This document shows positions 1 through 8,241 of a DNA stretch of 64,000 bases, piece by piece. The position numbers and the translations under genes were made by a program. The stretch spans positions 4,823,352 to 4,887,351 of the forward strand of contig NZ_AQUI01000002.1 of NCBI RefSeq assembly GCF_000371785.1, written 5' to 3'. The notes beneath the pieces are model-generated. The model worked only from the letters and a program-made list of their open reading frames with translations. It did no database searches and was not told where the DNA came from. Source of the DNA: Actinopolyspora halophila DSM 43834 (GTDB taxonomy: Bacteria; Actinomycetota; Actinomycetes; Mycobacteriales; Pseudonocardiaceae). Positions within the stretch are counted from its first letter, which is position 1, and every line of letters starts with the position of its first letter.

Positions 1-382
1 TTATGAACTCCGCTGTGACGAACAACGGAGCCGCGTAGGTCATGTCCTTGTCTTTGCACTCCTCGATGGAGGCCTTGACCTCATCGAAACGCGGGTCGGA
101 AAAGGACAGCGACATGGAGCCCGAGAAGTCCTCGATCGGGGAGATCTCGCTCAGAACCTCTTCCAGCCCGCCGGCGGGAGCTTCCTCGCCGGCATCGACC
201 CGGCGCTGGAACCAGGCCTCGTCACCGACGAGCCATTCGAAGGATTGTACCTGCAGATCCAGTAGGTCGGGTACTTCCAGCGGCTCACGGATCTTCTCGA
301 ATGAGACCCGCCTGGGGGCCCCAGGGATCCCCCTCGTGAAGTTGGAAGCTGCAGAGACCTTGGTCGCGCGGGAGACTGCCAA
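1..382 (-). CDS. rpoB: RNA polymerase beta subunit, N-terminal part (3' end outside window)
   Basis: This is the first 127 codons of the beta subunit of RNA polymerase, which with beta' forms the catalytic core for transcription. The reverse-strand translation begins [15 protein letters not shown] and continues with family landmarks such as [39 protein letters not shown] and [19 protein letters not shown], typical of actinobacterial RpoB. The TTG start at 380-382 is chosen because GGAAGGA lies a suitable distance upstream and because it matches the usual MAVSR-type N-terminus. The rifampicin-binding region and active site lie outside the window. The gene is separated from rplJL (23.4-24.4 kb) by the mce operon and accessory genes. 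Confidence 0.97.
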   Translation of the reverse strand, partial: MAVSRATKVSAASNFTRGIPGAPRRVSFEKIREPLEVPDLLDLQVQSFEWLVGDEAWFQRRVDAGEEAPAGGLEEVLSEISPIEDFSGSMSLSFSDPRFDEVKASIEECKDKDMTYAAPLFVTAEFI

Positions 383-1067
383 GATGCGTCCTTCCGGGAC
401 TCTGAACTGGCTGCAACCGCCTTCGGACTCGGTGGTCCGAATAGCACGGCTGTCAAGGGTGCAATGGCGCCCACGTTCCAAAGCCCCAGCTCAGGGTCAC
501 CAATAGTTGGTCCTCGAGCGGGGAACGGGGAAAGCGGGCAGCGCAACGTAGTAGTCTAGCTCGCGTATAGCTCGCTGTCGAGAGGGGGCCTTCAGCATCC
601 CTCTCCGCGGTCACCGCATCGCCCGCTTGGTCTTCCGCTTCAGCGTGTTCGCGAATAAGCCTGACCGTCCCGCGCCCGTGAGTCAAGGGATCAAAGTGGC
701 TTCACCCTCGTGGTGGAGAACACGATCACCGGTAGTGACTGCCCACCACGCCGTGCGCTCCTCCGGTTACTCTACGCCTCCGGCCGGCGATCCGCTCACG
801 AAGCCCGCGAACCCGCCGTCACCGGGGCGAGGCCACCCGCTCCCACGCGGAGCGAACGTACAGTGTTGTCGAACTCCGGACGTTGCACGCGGATTTTCCA
901 CCGATACCCCGGCGAGACGACGGAAGACGCTCGTATCGTCTCCCCCTGAGCCGGTGGAGATCCGCGAACGGGGATCGAACGCGGGGCCACGATCTTACGC
1001 GACACCGGCTGCCACCCTCGAAGAGCCAGCCTCGGTTCCGCACCAGCGGTGACACGGGAGAACAAGG
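383..1067. other. 685-base intergenic region between rpoB and the divergent TPR-CHAT gene
   Basis: This spacer holds the candidate rpoB promoter and leader (383-581). Short open frames on both strands lack a convincing start signal or recognisable protein sequence. I see no RNA gene or repeat here. Confidence 0.6.
553..581 (-). promoter_or_regulatory. candidate vegetative sigma promoter of rpoB
   Basis: Read on the minus strand, TCGACA (576-581) and TAGACT (553-558) are separated by exactly 17 bases. They match the -35 (TTGACA, 5 of 6) and the -10 (TANNNT pattern) of primary-sigma promoters. Transcription would start near 546 and give a leader of about 165 nt before the rpoB TTG. No experimental support is available here. 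Confidence 0.55.
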
Positions 1068-4000
1068 ATGGACAACCAGGTGCACCAGCAGAATCAGCCG
1101 TTCCACGGGAGCGATCACTCCTCCGGACCACATCCCGAGCACTCCGCGGGCACCGGCAACAGCTGGTTCAACAACGCGGAGGAGGCAGCACCCGCACGGA
1201 CCGGGCCGTCCAGTCCTCCCGCCCCCGAAAACCGACCCGCTCCCGAAAGTCGGTCCGCTCCCGAGGAGCAGACCCCCGAGCAGCGCTACGCCGACGCACT
1301 GGCCGCGCTCAACCACATGATGGCCACCTTCGACTTCAAAGCGCTGTCCTGGGTGACCGAGGTGCTGCGTGCCACGGCGGGCGCGCTGCCGGAGACCGAC
1401 CCCTCCCGACCGAGCGTGCTCAACAACCTGGGCAGCGCCGCCCAGCTCGCCCATCTGGCCTCCGGTGACCTGGCCCATCTCGAGGACGCCGTCACCTACT
1501 ACCGCTCGGCAGCGGACTCCGCGCGCCGTGACGACCCCGACGGGGTGCTCTACCTGTGCAACCTCGCACTGGCGCGCACGGACTGCGCCAATCGCAAGGG
1601 CTCCGTCGAACAGGCCGCCGACGCCGTGCAGGCCGCCAAGCGTGCCACGGAGCGCCTGGACCGGATCCCCGCGACCGGCGGTGACACCGAGGGCAGCGGA
1701 AGGCACCGCACCACGGCGCTGGTGCGCCTGGGCAACGCGCTCAAGTCGCACGCGCGGCTGGCCTCCGACAACGACTCGGACGACGAGTCCGTCGACGTTT
1801 TCCGCGCGGCGCTGCGCAAAACGGTCGGAGGCGACGGCGGACAGCGCGGTGGGGACCCGGAACTGCTGATCAGCCTGGGCACGGCTCTGCTGCGCAGGCA
1901 CGAGCGGAACGCGGAGCCCAGCGACCTCGACGAGGGGATCAAGTACCTGAGCAACGGGGTGGAGTCCCTGCCGGACGGACAGCACCGGAGCTCCATGCTG
2001 CTGCGCTTCGCGGAGGCGCTGCGCCTGCGCTACCGCCAACGCGGTGACCTGACCGACCTGCAGTCGGCCGTCGACGAACTGTTCGGCATGCTCGACGCCC
2101 TGGACCCGGGCAACCCGCTGCTGGGCAAGCTGGTCTGGAACCTCGCTTCGGCCACCGTGGAACACCTGGACAGCAGCGGGGAGCACGGGAACCTCTACCG
2201 GGCTCTCCGGGCGATCAGCCCGAAGATGCGCGATCTCGCGGGCGACGACCCGAACCGCGCCGTGGCACTCGCGGGCTACGGGGCGCTCGCCCGCCGCCAC
2301 TATCTGCACGGCGGCAACACGGCGGCACTGGACACGGCCGTGGCCGCGGGCGAGGCGGCGACGGAGGCCGAAGCCCCGGCCCCGAAGCAGTGCGCGGTGC
2401 TGAACTCGTTGGCTTCCACGCTCATAACCAGGTTCGAGCGCGCGAACGAGCAGGAGGACCTCGACCGCGCGACCCAAACGGCACAGCAGGCGCTGAACGC
2501 CTCCGAGGTACGTACCGCCCCGCAGTACACCGCCTACGCCCAGCTGGGGGTGGTCGCGGTCCACAGGCACCGAATCAGCGGCCAGAACGAGGACCTGGAA
2601 ACGGCCATCGAGATGTTCGACCGGGCGCTGATCGCCATGCCCGATTCGGCTCCGGAACGGGTGTCGGTGTCCACACACCTCGGTCGCGCGCTGCAGACGC
2701 TCTACCGCCGCACGGGAAGGCGGAAACTCTATCGCTGGGCACGCAGGACGCTGACCGAAGCGGCGAGCCTTCCCACCGGCCCCGCCGACCAGCGGCTCAG
2801 GGCCGCCAACCTGTGCGGAAGGCTCGCGGCTCACGCGCACCGCTGGTCGGAAGCCCTCGAGTCGTTCGCGCTCGCGGTGGAACTGCTCCCGCTGGTCACC
2901 CAGGGCAAGCGGGCAGTGGCCACCCCCAGCGTGCAGCGTCGCTGGGCCCACGTGACCGCCGACGCGGCTGCGTGCGCGCTGGAGGTCGGCAAACCGGAGC
3001 GGGCCGTCGAACTGCTGGAGCACGGTCGTGCCGCGCTGTTCTCCGAGCTGCTCCCCGGGGGTGGGGAACTCGGCAGGCTGAACCACTCCCACCCGGAGCT
3101 GGCCACCGACGCCGTGCGCCTGCGCAGGCTGTTGGACCGGCCGAACGAGGAGCCCATCCTGGGCGGGCCGGACATCGTCGAGGACGTGGAACGGCGACGC
3201 TGGTTGGCCGAGACCTGGGACGACCTCCTGAACGAGATCCACGCCGAACCCGGGCACGAGCGGACCATGGCTCCCCTGCCCTTCTCCAGGCTGGCCGAGG
3301 CCACCGATCAGGGGGCGGTGGTGCTGATCAACCTGAGCAAGTACCGCTCGGACGCCATCGTCGTCTTCGGCGGACGTGCCCTGGTGGTCGGGTTGCCCTC
3401 GGCTTCACCCGAACTGGCGGAAAAGCACGCCGAGACGGTGCTGAGTGCCACTCAGCAGGGACAACGCAGCGCGGAGAACGAGAACGCCCTTTCCGAGGCC
3501 CTGGACTGGCTGTGGCGGAACGTCACCCGTCCCGTGCTCGACCGCATGGGCTACACCCGCACTCCCGCGCAGGGGGTGCGCTGGCCACGGCTCTGGTGGA
3601 GTCCGCAGGGCGCGGCCGCCTTCCTGCCGCTCCACGCGGCCACCTCGGCCGAGGGGGATTCCGCGCTGGACAGGGTCATCTCCTCCTACACCCCGGGGCT
3701 GCGCACCCTGCTGGACACCGAACAGCGGGAAGAGCTCGACAACGGCCCGGGACTGATCGTGGGACCGCCCGATCAGCACGCCCCCGAACACCCGACCAGG
3801 CTCCCGGCACGCCACTGGCCGTCGGCACCCGTGCTGTCCAGCGGGGAGCACACCGCCGAGGACGTGCTCACGACGCTGGATCAGTACCACTGGCTGCACA
3901 TCTGCGAACCCAGCACCCAGAACGCCGCGCAACCCGCGGCGAGTCTGGTGCTCGACCGGGAGGACCGCGAACGGTCCCTGGGACTGCTCGACCTGGGGCA

Positions 4001-4313
4001 GCACGACTTCGGGAACGCGCGGTTCGCCTGCCTGGCCCGCTGCCGCACCAGGGAAACTCCCTCGGCCGCCACCTTCACGCTGGCCGACGCGTTCGCCTTC
4101 ATCGGTTTCGCCCACGTGGTCGGCACCCTCTGGGCCGTTCACCGCGGGGCTTCCGAGGACGTGATCTCGGCCCTGTACACGGAGATCTCCCAGGACGGGA
4201 AGTTCAACGCCACGTGGACTCCCATGGTGCTCAACGCGCTCGTCAGACGACTGCGCCGCCGCTATCCGGACACCCCGACGCTGTGGGCGGGCTATATTCA
4301 CGCGGGTGGATGA
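1068..4313 (+). CDS. TPR-repeat protein with degenerate C-terminal CHAT (caspase-like) domain
   Basis: The protein has 1081 residues. After a Pro/Ser/Glu-rich disordered N-terminus (about 1-70) comes a long helical array of TPR-like repeats (about 75-640), for example ISLGTALLRRHERNAEPSDL. A CHAT fold follows (about 770-1075), ending in the family-typical GFAHVVGTLWAV segment. CHAT domains are caspase-like peptidases often fused to TPRs in actinobacteria. The family usually shows an HxxxHG motif and a Cys within LSAC-T. Here the Cys is kept (LARCRTRE), but the His position reads LHICEPSTQ, so the His-Gly is missing. The protein may therefore be a non-catalytic scaffold. The start has GGGAG upstream. 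The stop lies 58 bases before the ADP-ribosylglycohydrolase start, suggesting co-transcription. Target unknown. Confidence 0.85.
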   Translation: MDNQVHQQNQPFHGSDHSSGPHPEHSAGTGNSWFNNAEEAAPARTGPSSPPAPENRPAPESRSAPEEQTPEQRYADALAALNHMMATFDFKALSWVTEVLRATAGALPETDPSRPSVLNNLGSAAQLAHLASGDLAHLEDAVTYYRSAADSARRDDPDGVLYLCNLALARTDCANRKGSVEQAADAVQAAKRATERLDRIPATGGDTEGSGRHRTTALVRLGNALKSHARLASDNDSDDESVDVFRAALRKTVGGDGGQRGGDPELLISLGTALLRRHERNAEPSDLDEGIKYLSNGVESLPDGQHRSSMLLRFAEALRLRYRQRGDLTDLQSAVDELFGMLDALDPGNPLLGKLVWNLASATVEHLDSSGEHGNLYRALRAISPKMRDLAGDDPNRAVALAGYGALARRHYLHGGNTAALDTAVAAGEAATEAEAPAPKQCAVLNSLASTLITRFERANEQEDLDRATQTAQQALNASEVRTAPQYTAYAQLGVVAVHRHRISGQNEDLETAIEMFDRALIAMPDSAPERVSVSTHLGRALQTLYRRTGRRKLYRWARRTLTEAASLPTGPADQRLRAANLCGRLAAHAHRWSEALESFALAVELLPLVTQGKRAVATPSVQRRWAHVTADAAACALEVGKPERAVELLEHGRAALFSELLPGGGELGRLNHSHPELATDAVRLRRLLDRPNEEPILGGPDIVEDVERRRWLAETWDDLLNEIHAEPGHERTMAPLPFSRLAEATDQGAVVLINLSKYRSDAIVVFGGRALVVGLPSASPELAEKHAETVLSATQQGQRSAENENALSEALDWLWRNVTRPVLDRMGYTRTPAQGVRWPRLWWSPQGAAAFLPLHAATSAEGDSALDRVISSYTPGLRTLLDTEQREELDNGPGLIVGPPDQHAPEHPTRLPARHWPSAPVLSSGEHTAEDVLTTLDQYHWLHICEPSTQNAAQPAASLVLDREDRERSLGLLDLGQHDFGNARFACLARCRTRETPSAATFTLADAFAFIGFAHVVGTLWAVHRGASEDVISALYTEISQDGKFNATWTPMVLNALVRRLRRRYPDTPTLWAGYIHAGG

Positions 4314-4371
4314 CACACGACCCGCGGGACACAACGGGCACGCGGAGACAGCGGCGCACGGGAGTCGATAC

Positions 4372-5301
4372 GTGAACTCTGGAGATCGACGGGACCGAGC
4401 AGCGGGGCTGCTGCTCGGCGCGGCGCTGGGGGACGCCCTGGGGGCCCGGTTCGAGGGCATGTCCGCTGTCCGCGCCGAGCAGTTGGACGAGGCCGAGACC
4501 TCCGAGGGGGAACTGCGCTACACCGACGACACGGTGCTGACCCTCGTACTGGCCGAACACCTCGTCGAGCAGGAGTCCGGAAGCGGAATCCGCGGCCAGG
4601 ACCTGGCGCTCGGCTTCGCGCGGGCCTGGCGTGCCGAACCGGGACGGGGCTGGGGCGGCGGCATCGGCGACGTCTTCCGCGCGGTGCTGTCCGGATCGGA
4701 GTGGAGCAGCGCCGCCCGGAACTCCTTCGACGGACAGGGGTCCTACGGCAACGGGGCGGCCATGCGCGTCTCCCCCGTCGCGCTAGTGGCTTCGACCCCT
4801 CCGGAGGCAGCCACCCTGGGGCACCGCAGCGGGGAGGTTACCCACGCCCATCCGGACGGTTCGCACGCCGCCGCCGTGCAGGCGTGTGCCGTCCACCTCG
4901 CGCTGTCCACGCCTGCCGAAACCGCTCTCGACGCGGACCGGTTCCTCGACCGGGTGGCGAGCTGCTGCCCGGACTCACGCTGGATATCCCTGCTGGAGCG
5001 GACACGGGCGGTCCCGCGCTCCAGCTCCCCCGGCGAGGCGGCCGAGCGGCTCGGCAACGACGTGACGGCCCCCGGTTCGGTGCCGTTGGCCCTGCTCGCC
5101 TTTCTGCGCCAGCCGGACTCCCCCCGGGAAGCCATCCGCTTCGCCATAGCCGCGGGCGGGGACACCGACACCATCGGCAGTATGGCCGGTGCGCTGGCCG
5201 GGGCGCGTTGTGGCGCCACGGCGCTCCCTCCGGAGCCGCTGCGGCGTCTGGAGGGCGCGCCCCGCCTGCGGGAGCTGGGGTCGCTGCTCGCCGACGGATG
5301 A
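4372..5301 (+). CDS. ADP-ribosylglycohydrolase family protein (DraG/ARH type)
   Basis: A 309-residue predicted hydrolase that removes ADP-ribose from proteins or small molecules, using a di-magnesium centre. It shows the N-terminal LLGAALGDALGARFEG, the first metal motif YTDDTVLTL, and the C-terminal metal motif GGDTDTIGSMAGALAGARCG, all hallmarks of the ARH/DraG fold. The GTG at 4372 is preferred because GGGAG sits 7 bases upstream. A longer frame begins at 4306 and would overlap the preceding gene by 8 bases. Length fits the family (about 300). It probably shares a transcript with the CHAT protein. The substrate cannot be told from sequence. Confidence 0.88.
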   Translation: MNSGDRRDRAAGLLLGAALGDALGARFEGMSAVRAEQLDEAETSEGELRYTDDTVLTLVLAEHLVEQESGSGIRGQDLALGFARAWRAEPGRGWGGGIGDVFRAVLSGSEWSSAARNSFDGQGSYGNGAAMRVSPVALVASTPPEAATLGHRSGEVTHAHPDGSHAAAVQACAVHLALSTPAETALDADRFLDRVASCCPDSRWISLLERTRAVPRSSSPGEAAERLGNDVTAPGSVPLALLAFLRQPDSPREAIRFAIAAGGDTDTIGSMAGALAGARCGATALPPEPLRRLEGAPRLRELGSLLADG

Positions 5302-5317
5302 GCTCACGAGCGTCCGC

Positions 5318-5442
5318 GGTTTCTCCCGCGTCGCTCTCGCGAGCAAGGCCCGACTCGGCGTAGCCGGCTGCTCGATGTCGGGCCTCGGCGGAGCGGGGGC
5401 CCGCGGGAGGCCCCGCTCCGCCGACCCCGCGCGAACCGAGCC
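5318..5442 (+). repeat. dispersed intergenic repeat A, diverged copy 1
   Basis: This is related to the sequences at 35399-35520 and 57699-57772. Shared blocks include CGATGTCGGGCCT and GCGAACCGAGCC, and the GAGCCCGCGAGAGG block appears as a diverged GGCCCGCGGGAGG. It lies between the convergent ADP-ribosylglycohydrolase and Mce-associated genes. Confidence 0.6.
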
Positions 5443-5454
5443 GGCAGGGCTTCG

Positions 5455-6516
5455 CTACTGGACGAACTGCGACATGTTGGAGATCTTCCACTCCCCGTCG
5501 CTCTTCTCGGCCTGCACCGTCAACTGGGCGGGATACACGCCGCCGTCGTCGCTCTTGGTGCTCGTGGCTTCCTGGTTCACGAACAGCAGGACCTCGGCAC
5601 GATCCCCCTCGAGGAGGGTCACCCCCGACCTGGTGACGGTGCTCGTGAGCTTCATCTTCTGCTCGGGCGCCTGCTCACGCACCGTTTTGAACATTTTGTC
5701 GTACTGATCCACGGCCTTTCCCACCAGCAAGTTCTCTGCCGCCTCCTCGGTTTTGCCCACATTGGAGTAGTCGTAGGAGAACAGCTTTTCCACCGCGCTG
5801 CCGACCCGTCCCTTGACCTCGCTGGTGGCGGCCTCGTCGACGAGGGCCGCGTTCGCGGAGGGACCTTCGTGCCGCAGCGCGTGGGCGGCCTCGTGGAACC
5901 AGTACGCGAGCCCGCCGAAGCCGAGGGCGAGCACCAACAGCACCGCCGTCAGCGCGACCGGTTTGTCGCCGGGAGCGAACCCGGACCGGCTCTTGGAGCC
6001 CGCGCCGCGTTTCCGCGCGCGCTTTCTCCGCCCACCAGGGGATTCGGCGGGAGAAGCGGCGGTTTCCCACTGCTCGGGCGTACCGGAGTCCTGCCCCCGC
6101 GCGGATTCGTCGCGGGACTCGCCGATCTCGTCCCGCCGTTCGGAGTCCCGCTCGGAATCCCCGGAAACGGTGTTCGTCTCCTCCACGGTGTCGGCTCCCG
6201 CGGTGCCCTCCCCCGAAGCGTCGTCATCCTCCGAAGCGGAATCGGCCGCGGTCGCGGTGTCCGTCGAGTTCTCCACGGTGGACACCGCGGGCTCGACGTC
6301 GTCCACCTCCCCGGTTTCCGCGATCGTCCCCTCGGACTCCTCCCCGACGGCCGTGTTCGTGTCCTGCCGGGCGCTCTCCTCGGTGGTCGTGCCGTCCACC
6401 CGCGGGGACTCGCCCTCCGCGACGGTGTTCGTGCGGTTCCTCGTTCCGGCGACACGCGGCTTGCGCGCGGGGGAACCGCCCTGGCGGCGGCGTGGAGTAC
6501 TGCGGGAAACGCTCAC
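5455..6516 (-). CDS. Mce-associated membrane protein with long acidic N-terminal region
   Basis: A 353-residue protein. Residues about 1-160 are disordered, rich in Glu/Ser/Thr and bounded by Arg-rich stretches. One membrane helix follows (VALTAVLLVLALGFGGLAYW, about 178-197). The outer domain (about 215-353) ends in DGEWKISNMSQFV, as in Mce-associated (Mas/VirB8-like) proteins. These accompany mce operons and are thought to stabilise or assist the MCE importer. The GTG start has GGAAGGAG upstream. It is the last gene of the mce operon, 45 bases after the other Mas gene, and its 3' end faces a convergent gene across a repeat. The long acidic cytoplasmic region is unusual for the family. Confidence 0.8.
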   Translation of the reverse strand: MSVSRSTPRRRQGGSPARKPRVAGTRNRTNTVAEGESPRVDGTTTEESARQDTNTAVGEESEGTIAETGEVDDVEPAVSTVENSTDTATAADSASEDDDASGEGTAGADTVEETNTVSGDSERDSERRDEIGESRDESARGQDSGTPEQWETAASPAESPGGRRKRARKRGAGSKSRSGFAPGDKPVALTAVLLVLALGFGGLAYWFHEAAHALRHEGPSANAALVDEAATSEVKGRVGSAVEKLFSYDYSNVGKTEEAAENLLVGKAVDQYDKMFKTVREQAPEQKMKLTSTVTRSGVTLLEGDRAEVLLFVNQEATSTKSDDGGVYPAQLTVQAEKSDGEWKISNMSQFVQ

Positions 6517-6537
6517 GGCGATCTCCTTCCCGGCCTG

Positions 6538-6563
6538 TTACGCGAAGTTCTGCTATGAGTTCT
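6538..6563 (-). repeat. dispersed repeat B, copy 1 (directly after a stop codon)
   Basis: On the minus strand the sequence AGAACTCATAGCAGAACTT followed by C-GCGTA begins at the stop codon of the upstream Mce-associated gene. The same 19 bases followed by T-GCGTA occur at 35133-35157, just after the aspartate aminotransferase stop. Orientation relative to the upstream gene is the same in both. Confidence 0.75.
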
Positions 6564-7092
6564 AGATCGAGGTCGGGGTCATCCGGCTCATCTTCCACCC
6601 CTGCCCGGTTCTGGTGAGCTCCGCGCGAACCCGCCAGCGGCTGGTGGACGGTTTCCCGTCCGTGGGTTCCTCGGTGATCTTGTAGCTCGCGATCATCCGC
6701 GCCTTGCCCTCGCGGGTGTTCAGCTCGGTCAGCGCCGAGTCCAGAACCTCGGCCCGCATGACCGCCTTGTTCTTGGTTATTCGCTCGATCCGCTGGTCGC
6801 GGCTTCCCTCGAGCACGTCGCGCAGCGGGCCGGTGGTGCCGTCGAGGGCCTGGTCCATGTCCCGCTGCGCCTGCCGGTGATCGATCGAGTTGTAGTTGAT
6901 CACCGCCTGTCTGCCCGCGCTCAACACCCGATCCCGGGTAGCGGCCAGCTCCACCGAGGAGTCGTTCGCCGCGAGCGCCCAGGAGATACCGAACCCTCCG
7001 GCCGCGAGCACGCTCACGGCCAGCAGGACGGACGCCGCCCGTAGCGGCCACCTCCGCCCGGAGTGGTTCCGCTGCGGACCTGTCGTGTTCAT
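6562..7092 (-). CDS. Mce-associated membrane protein
   Basis: A 176-residue protein with a basic N-terminus, one membrane helix (about 16-36, ASVLLAVSVLAAGGFGISWA) and an outer domain ending GQGWKMSRMTP, like the neighbouring Mas protein (DGEWKISNMSQ). It is a probable accessory factor of the MCE lipid importer. The ATG at 7092 is preferred over an in-frame TTG at 7116 because GGGGA lies 5 bases before it. It follows mceF by 39 bases and belongs to the same operon. Confidence 0.82.
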   Translation of the reverse strand: MNTTGPQRNHSGRRWPLRAASVLLAVSVLAAGGFGISWALAANDSSVELAATRDRVLSAGRQAVINYNSIDHRQAQRDMDQALDGTTGPLRDVLEGSRDQRIERITKNKAVMRAEVLDSALTELNTREGKARMIASYKITEEPTDGKPSTSRWRVRAELTRTGQGWKMSRMTPTSI

Positions 7093-7131
7093 GACGATTC
7101 CCCACACCCCCGACAACTCGAACAGAAAATT

Positions 7132-8241
7132 TCAATCACCCCGACCGTCCGGAGCGTTCCGGCTTCCGCGCACCACGGTCGGACTGTCCTCGGGCACCTC
7201 ACAGCGCGCATCGCTGTTCAACGGAACCGGAGTCAGCTCGTTGCCCGCTCTTCGCTCGGTTCCCTCGTACACGCAGGGCATCGGGTCGAAGGCGTTGAGC
7301 ACCAGACCGAAGTGCGCCGAACCGTCCCCCGGGGCCACGGTGAAACCTCCCGCGGACACGGCCGGATAGGTCACGAACATCTGCTCCAGCCCGGCCGCGT
7401 TGTCCTCCAGTGCCCGCGCCGTCGGTATCCCGTTGGCCATGAGCGAGGAGAGCTTCGGGCCGGTCCGTCGCAACACACCGCTGACCTCCTCGGCGGCCGG
7501 GGTGCCGCGGTCCAGGATCGCTCGGATGTCGCCGTCGGACTTCTCGAGCTGCTCGGAGACCAGCCGGAGATCCTCGCTGAACGACCGGACGGACGAGGCC
7601 TGATCGTTCTGGGTGTCGAGCACGGTGGTGGTGTCCGCGAGCAGTTTCCTGGTCTGGGGCAGGTGCGCTTCGGCCTCCGCGGTGAACTCGTCGGTGGTGT
7701 CCAGCACCCGCTGGAGCTCGTCCCCGTTCCCCTCGAAGGCGGTACCCAGCTCGTCCACCACCGTGCGCAGCGAGTCCTCGGGCACGGACTCGACGAGTGT
7801 GTTCACATTGTTCAGCAGGTCCTCGACGGGCAGCGGGGTGGTGGTGTCCTGTTCCCGGACGACCGAACCGCCGTGCAGGTACGGCCCGCCGGAGCTCTTC
7901 GGGCGCAGGTCCACGTACTGCTCTCCGACGACCGAGCGGTTGGCCACGACGGCCCGCACGTCGGCGGGAATCCGCGGCGCGGAGGGTTCGATGTCCAGGG
8001 GGACCTCGACTCCGCCCCGGGTCAGTTCGAGTTCGCCGACCCTGCCCACCTGAACTCCCCGGTAGGTCACCTCGGCGTTGGGAAATATCCCGCCCGAGCT
8101 GGCGAGCTGGACCGTGACCACGTATCCCCTGGGGCCGAACAGCCGGTCCAGCCCCGCGTATCTGGCTCCGGCGTAGCTGACCCCCACCAGTGCCACGGCG
8201 AGGAAGGCCGCGATCTGCACACGTACTTTGCGGGTGAGCAT
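7132..8241 (-). CDS. mceF: MCE family substrate-binding protein MceF
   Basis: A 369-residue sixth MCE subunit. The N-terminal membrane anchor (about 8-28) precedes the MlaD/MCE beta-barrel (about 38-115: AEVTYRGVQVGRVGELEL, then VVGEQYVDLRP). A long helical region follows, which in this family forms a needle-like tunnel for lipids across the envelope. The C-terminal part holds GGFTVAPGDG and two cysteines (CVYEG, CEVPE) as in mycobacterial MceF proteins. The ATG overlaps the mceE stop by one base (TGATG), indicating translational coupling. Confidence 0.92.
   Translation of the reverse strand: MLTRKVRVQIAAFLAVALVGVSYAGARYAGLDRLFGPRGYVVTVQLASSGGIFPNAEVTYRGVQVGRVGELELTRGGVEVPLDIEPSAPRIPADVRAVVANRSVVGEQYVDLRPKSSGGPYLHGGSVVREQDTTTPLPVEDLLNNVNTLVESVPEDSLRTVVDELGTAFEGNGDELQRVLDTTDEFTAEAEAHLPQTRKLLADTTTVLDTQNDQASSVRSFSEDLRLVSEQLEKSDGDIRAILDRGTPAAEEVSGVLRRTGPKLSSLMANGIPTARALEDNAAGLEQMFVTYPAVSAGGFTVAPGDGSAHFGLVLNAFDPMPCVYEGTERRAGNELTPVPLNSDARCEVPEDSPTVVRGSRNAPDGRGD

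Noticed and set aside
955-1000. tRNA-like TCGAAC box reading on the minus strand
   Set aside because: No matching acceptor, D or anticodon stems can be drawn.
819-3257. 812-codon minus-strand open frame opposite the TPR-CHAT gene
   Set aside because: Its Val/Gly/Arg-rich product is the mirror of a high-GC coding strand, and the plus-strand frame has recognisable domains.
2390-4375. 661-codon second plus-strand frame in the same gene
   Set aside because: Pure Arg/Gly/Ala-rich shadow of the CHAT region with no ribosome site.
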